Assembly (NCBI GenBank): GCA_907165065.1
Contig: OU015543.1
Span: 9,241,501-9,305,500 of the forward strand
Origin: Caprimulgus europaeus
Lineage: Eukaryota > Chordata > Aves > Caprimulgiformes > Caprimulgidae
Length of the DNA: 64,000 nucleotides
Direction: 5' to 3'
The notes under the pieces are model-generated. The model was not told the DNA's origin, made no database searches, and was given only the letters and a program-made list of their open reading frames with translations. Positions within the stretch are counted from its first letter, which is position 1; the number at the start of each line of letters is the position of its first letter. Below, one piece after another: positions 62,098-64,000 of the stretch. The translations under genes and the position numbers were made by a program.

Positions 62098-63311
62098 GTA
62101 CAGGTGTTATCTCCAGTACTGGAATGAAGCTGAACTTCTCCTGATTTTCAGTAATGTATCTATGCATTTCAGGTCTACACGTATGAAGATCGCTGTGTGG
62201 AAGCTGAGGAGATTGAAGATCTAACCAGACTGGAGTATGTGTTGTCAGTGGAATTCTGCAGCTAATTCAAGGTCACAGGGCCTTGCTTGTTATCCTTTAA
62301 AGCTCCTGTTGGCCCAACAGAAAGCACGTTGTAGATCCTTGGCCACCATGTGAGAAAACACAATTAATCTGTTGCATATCATAGCTGAGTACCAGATCAT
62401 CCCAGTAAGGTGACGTAAAAGGTATTTAATGCACTACTTAAGCTATGGACCTGCAGTGAATCAGAGGGGCAGGAGCACAGCTGCAGAGGGAGCTCCTGAC
62501 GGCTGTGTGGAGTGTCACCAAGCTCTGCTCCATAGACAGTGCACGGTGAATCTCTGCAGTCACACAGAAGAGAGCAGCTCATCCCAGTGAGCAGACTTTC
62601 TTACAGATGCATCCAGGCAACTGTACCTCTCCTGTTAAATGGTTCCCAGTCCTGAAATGGGTTGTAAAAAACTTTCTGGATAGGGAGAATGAGGTTTAGA
62701 GGCTGATGTGACTTTTGTGGTGTTGTAGAGGGGCAGAACTGGGAGTCTGACATAGCGTTCTCACTGCATGAAGTGGGTGGTGAGCCAGGAAGACTTGCAG
62801 GATGAGAGACACATTTCTGTATCGTTTGCCTACTGATAGTGGCATCTACGGCTTTAGGGACTCCCGTTGCCTTCAGCTATGGCAAACTCAGACCCTACAT
62901 TTTTAACAGCTCTTAAATCGTGGGTCCACTGTTGCTGTTGAAAGAGGAGCACCTAACACTGCTTCTCACACTTGTCCTGCACCCTCTATCCTTGCCATCC
63001 TATTGAGAGAAACAACTGTACAGGCTGTGTGCAAGGAGGTGTGATCACATGGGGATGGACAGGCTGGATATTCTGAGATTGGGCAGTTCTTTCTGATGTA
63101 TTTAAGCCTGGAGATATTGGAACCATGTGAAGGCAGTGAATAGTTTCAGATCCAAGCCTCCTACAAAATCCCTGGGAGGGCAGAAAGGTTAATATTGACA
63201 CATGCAAGTGAAGGTTCTGCCTGACAAGTCCTTTCCTCTCTTTGTAGGGAAGTCTGTGAGAGCTCAGTTCTGCTGTGTCTGAAGAAGAGGTTCCATCGCA
63301 ATCTTATTTAT
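59095..63311 (+). CDS. MYO15B: Unconventional myosin XVB, N-terminal part (continues beyond the window)
   Basis: Class XV myosins are actin motors with MyTH4-FERM tails that work in apical actin protrusions; MYO15B is the less studied relative of the stereocilia myosin MYO15A. Three coding pieces are seen: 59095-62097, 62173-62234 and 63248-63311, with phases 3003, 60+2 and 1+63. The last two give EAEEIEDLTRLEEVCESSVL and LCLKKRFHRNLIY. This aligns residue for residue with the start of myosin motors (class XV: ...VEDMTQLEDLQETTVL..NLK.RF.RNLIY), and position next to LLGL2 is that of human MYO15B. The next expected motif, TYIGSILVSVNPY, is not before 64000. The ATG at 59095 is the first in frame after a stop at 59053-59055. 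The motor start is firm; the exact N-terminus is inferred. Confidence 0.88.
62173..63311 (+). other. MYO15B: MYO15B exons opening the myosin motor domain
   Basis: Exon 62173-62234 (VYTYEDRCVEAEEIEDLTRL plus two bases) and exon 63248-63311 (EEVCESSVLLCLKKRFHRNL, IY) encode the first motor helices, just before the strand that leads into the P-loop. Acceptors are TTTCAG and TTTGTAG; donors are GTATGT and GTATGG. Spacing between LE and RNLIY equals that in MYO15A as I recall it, so no residue is missing. The ATP-binding residues are outside the window, so motor activity cannot be judged. Confidence 0.88.
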
Positions 63312-64000
63312 GTATGGGTAGTGGTTTTGGTTTTTTGGGGAGGTTTTTTCAGTGTTTATTCATTCTGAATAATGAGCTTTTAAAGAAAATAATTTATATA
63401 ATTCTGTCAAGCTTTAATAATGCACTAAGTAGCTCAAGAGCTCACTCATTACTGGGAACACTGATAAGGAGGATACTCACACTTCAGAAAATGGGTAGCA
63501 TGCAATAATTGTGGTAAAATCTGAAAGTTCCAGAGTTTCTTTTTAATTTTTGTATTTGTTGCCAACACGTGAGTATGCTTGGGTTCAGTTTTAGCCTCAG
63601 CTGCTCCTAGTGGAGCTCTCCTGTTTTAGCAAAGCAGTTCTGAATAAAAATTGTTGTTCTTGAGAAGACACTTCAGAGTTTCTGCAAACATTTTGTGGTG
63701 TTGCAGGCCAGAGCTAGTTCTGGATGGCTAATTGTTATCTTTTAAATGTATTGGCTCAGGTGTTCAGACCTGTGCCTGTAATTTCATGTGAAGCTTGGAG
63801 AATAGACAGTGACTAGTGAAGATGACCATGGACCAGTGAGTGCCCACTTATCCCAAAATATTAATGAAAGAGCTTTGAAAATGACCACTGAAAAATTGTG
63901 CTATGCCCTGAATAAACTGCCAGTATAGTCAGAATAGGCAGGATTCCTTTAAAGGTCATTTTAATCTTTGTATTAATATATCTATTCTGTTGCATTCCTC
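63312..64000 (+). other. MYO15B: MYO15B intron, cut by the window end
   Basis: AT-rich sequence follows the GTATGG donor. It has two AATAAA motifs ('tgaataaaaattg' near 63643 and 'tgaataaactgcc' near 63911), but no exon encoding the expected TYIGS motif and no transposon. The AATAAA motifs could in principle end a short transcript. Confidence 0.7.

Noticed and set aside
62098-62127. Extension of the MYO15B large frame to its own stop codon
   Set aside because: The donor CAG|GTACAG at 62097|62098 joins in phase to the VYTYEDRC exon that leads into the motor domain, so the last ten codons are intronic.

Overview
The window is vertebrate nuclear DNA, almost certainly from a bird; the species cannot be fixed from the sequence. 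Evidence: long introns with GT-AG boundaries, AATAAA polyadenylation signals, CpG-island promoters, and copies of CR1, the characteristic LINE of birds and other reptiles. No bacterial, phage, CRISPR or viral gene was seen.

Three protein-coding genes lie head to tail on the + strand, in the order known from human 17q25. (1) TSEN54, the structural subunit of the tRNA-splicing endonuclease, enters from the left without its first exons and stops at 8024, with a 3' UTR to about 9165. (2) LLGL2, an apical-basal polarity protein, has a GC-rich promoter at 10.4-11.5 kb, a start codon at 19112, 25 coding exons (1026 residues) and a stop at 45054-45056; its 3' end is near 45.4 or 45.74 kb. (3) MYO15B, a class XV unconventional myosin, begins with a very large coding exon (59095-62097, 1001 residues) and two short exons opening the motor domain (62173-62234, 63248-63311); the rest lies beyond the window.

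TSEN54 and LLGL2 are separated by about 1.5 kb. LLGL2 and MYO15B are separated by about 13 kb with no recognisable gene, except an isolated CpG-rich, promoter-like patch at 49.5-49.7 kb. Three CR1 fragments (3.64-4.05, 17.9-18.45, 44.4-44.9 kb) and one short CR1 tail (31.44 kb) all sit in introns.

The genes do not form a pathway. TSEN54 is a nuclear housekeeping protein of tRNA processing. LLGL2 and MYO15B both act in polarised epithelial cells (cortex and apical protrusions), so shared epithelial regulation is conceivable but not shown here. I found no evidence of a wholly new system. The points most worth checking are a three-copy octamer plus GC-box repeat upstream of LLGL2, the orphan CpG patch at 49.5 kb, an acceptor fused to a donor just before the MYO15B start codon, and the 1001-residue MYO15B extension. 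Exon boundaries were placed by eye from splice consensus, reading-frame continuity and recalled human homologues; no alignment was run.
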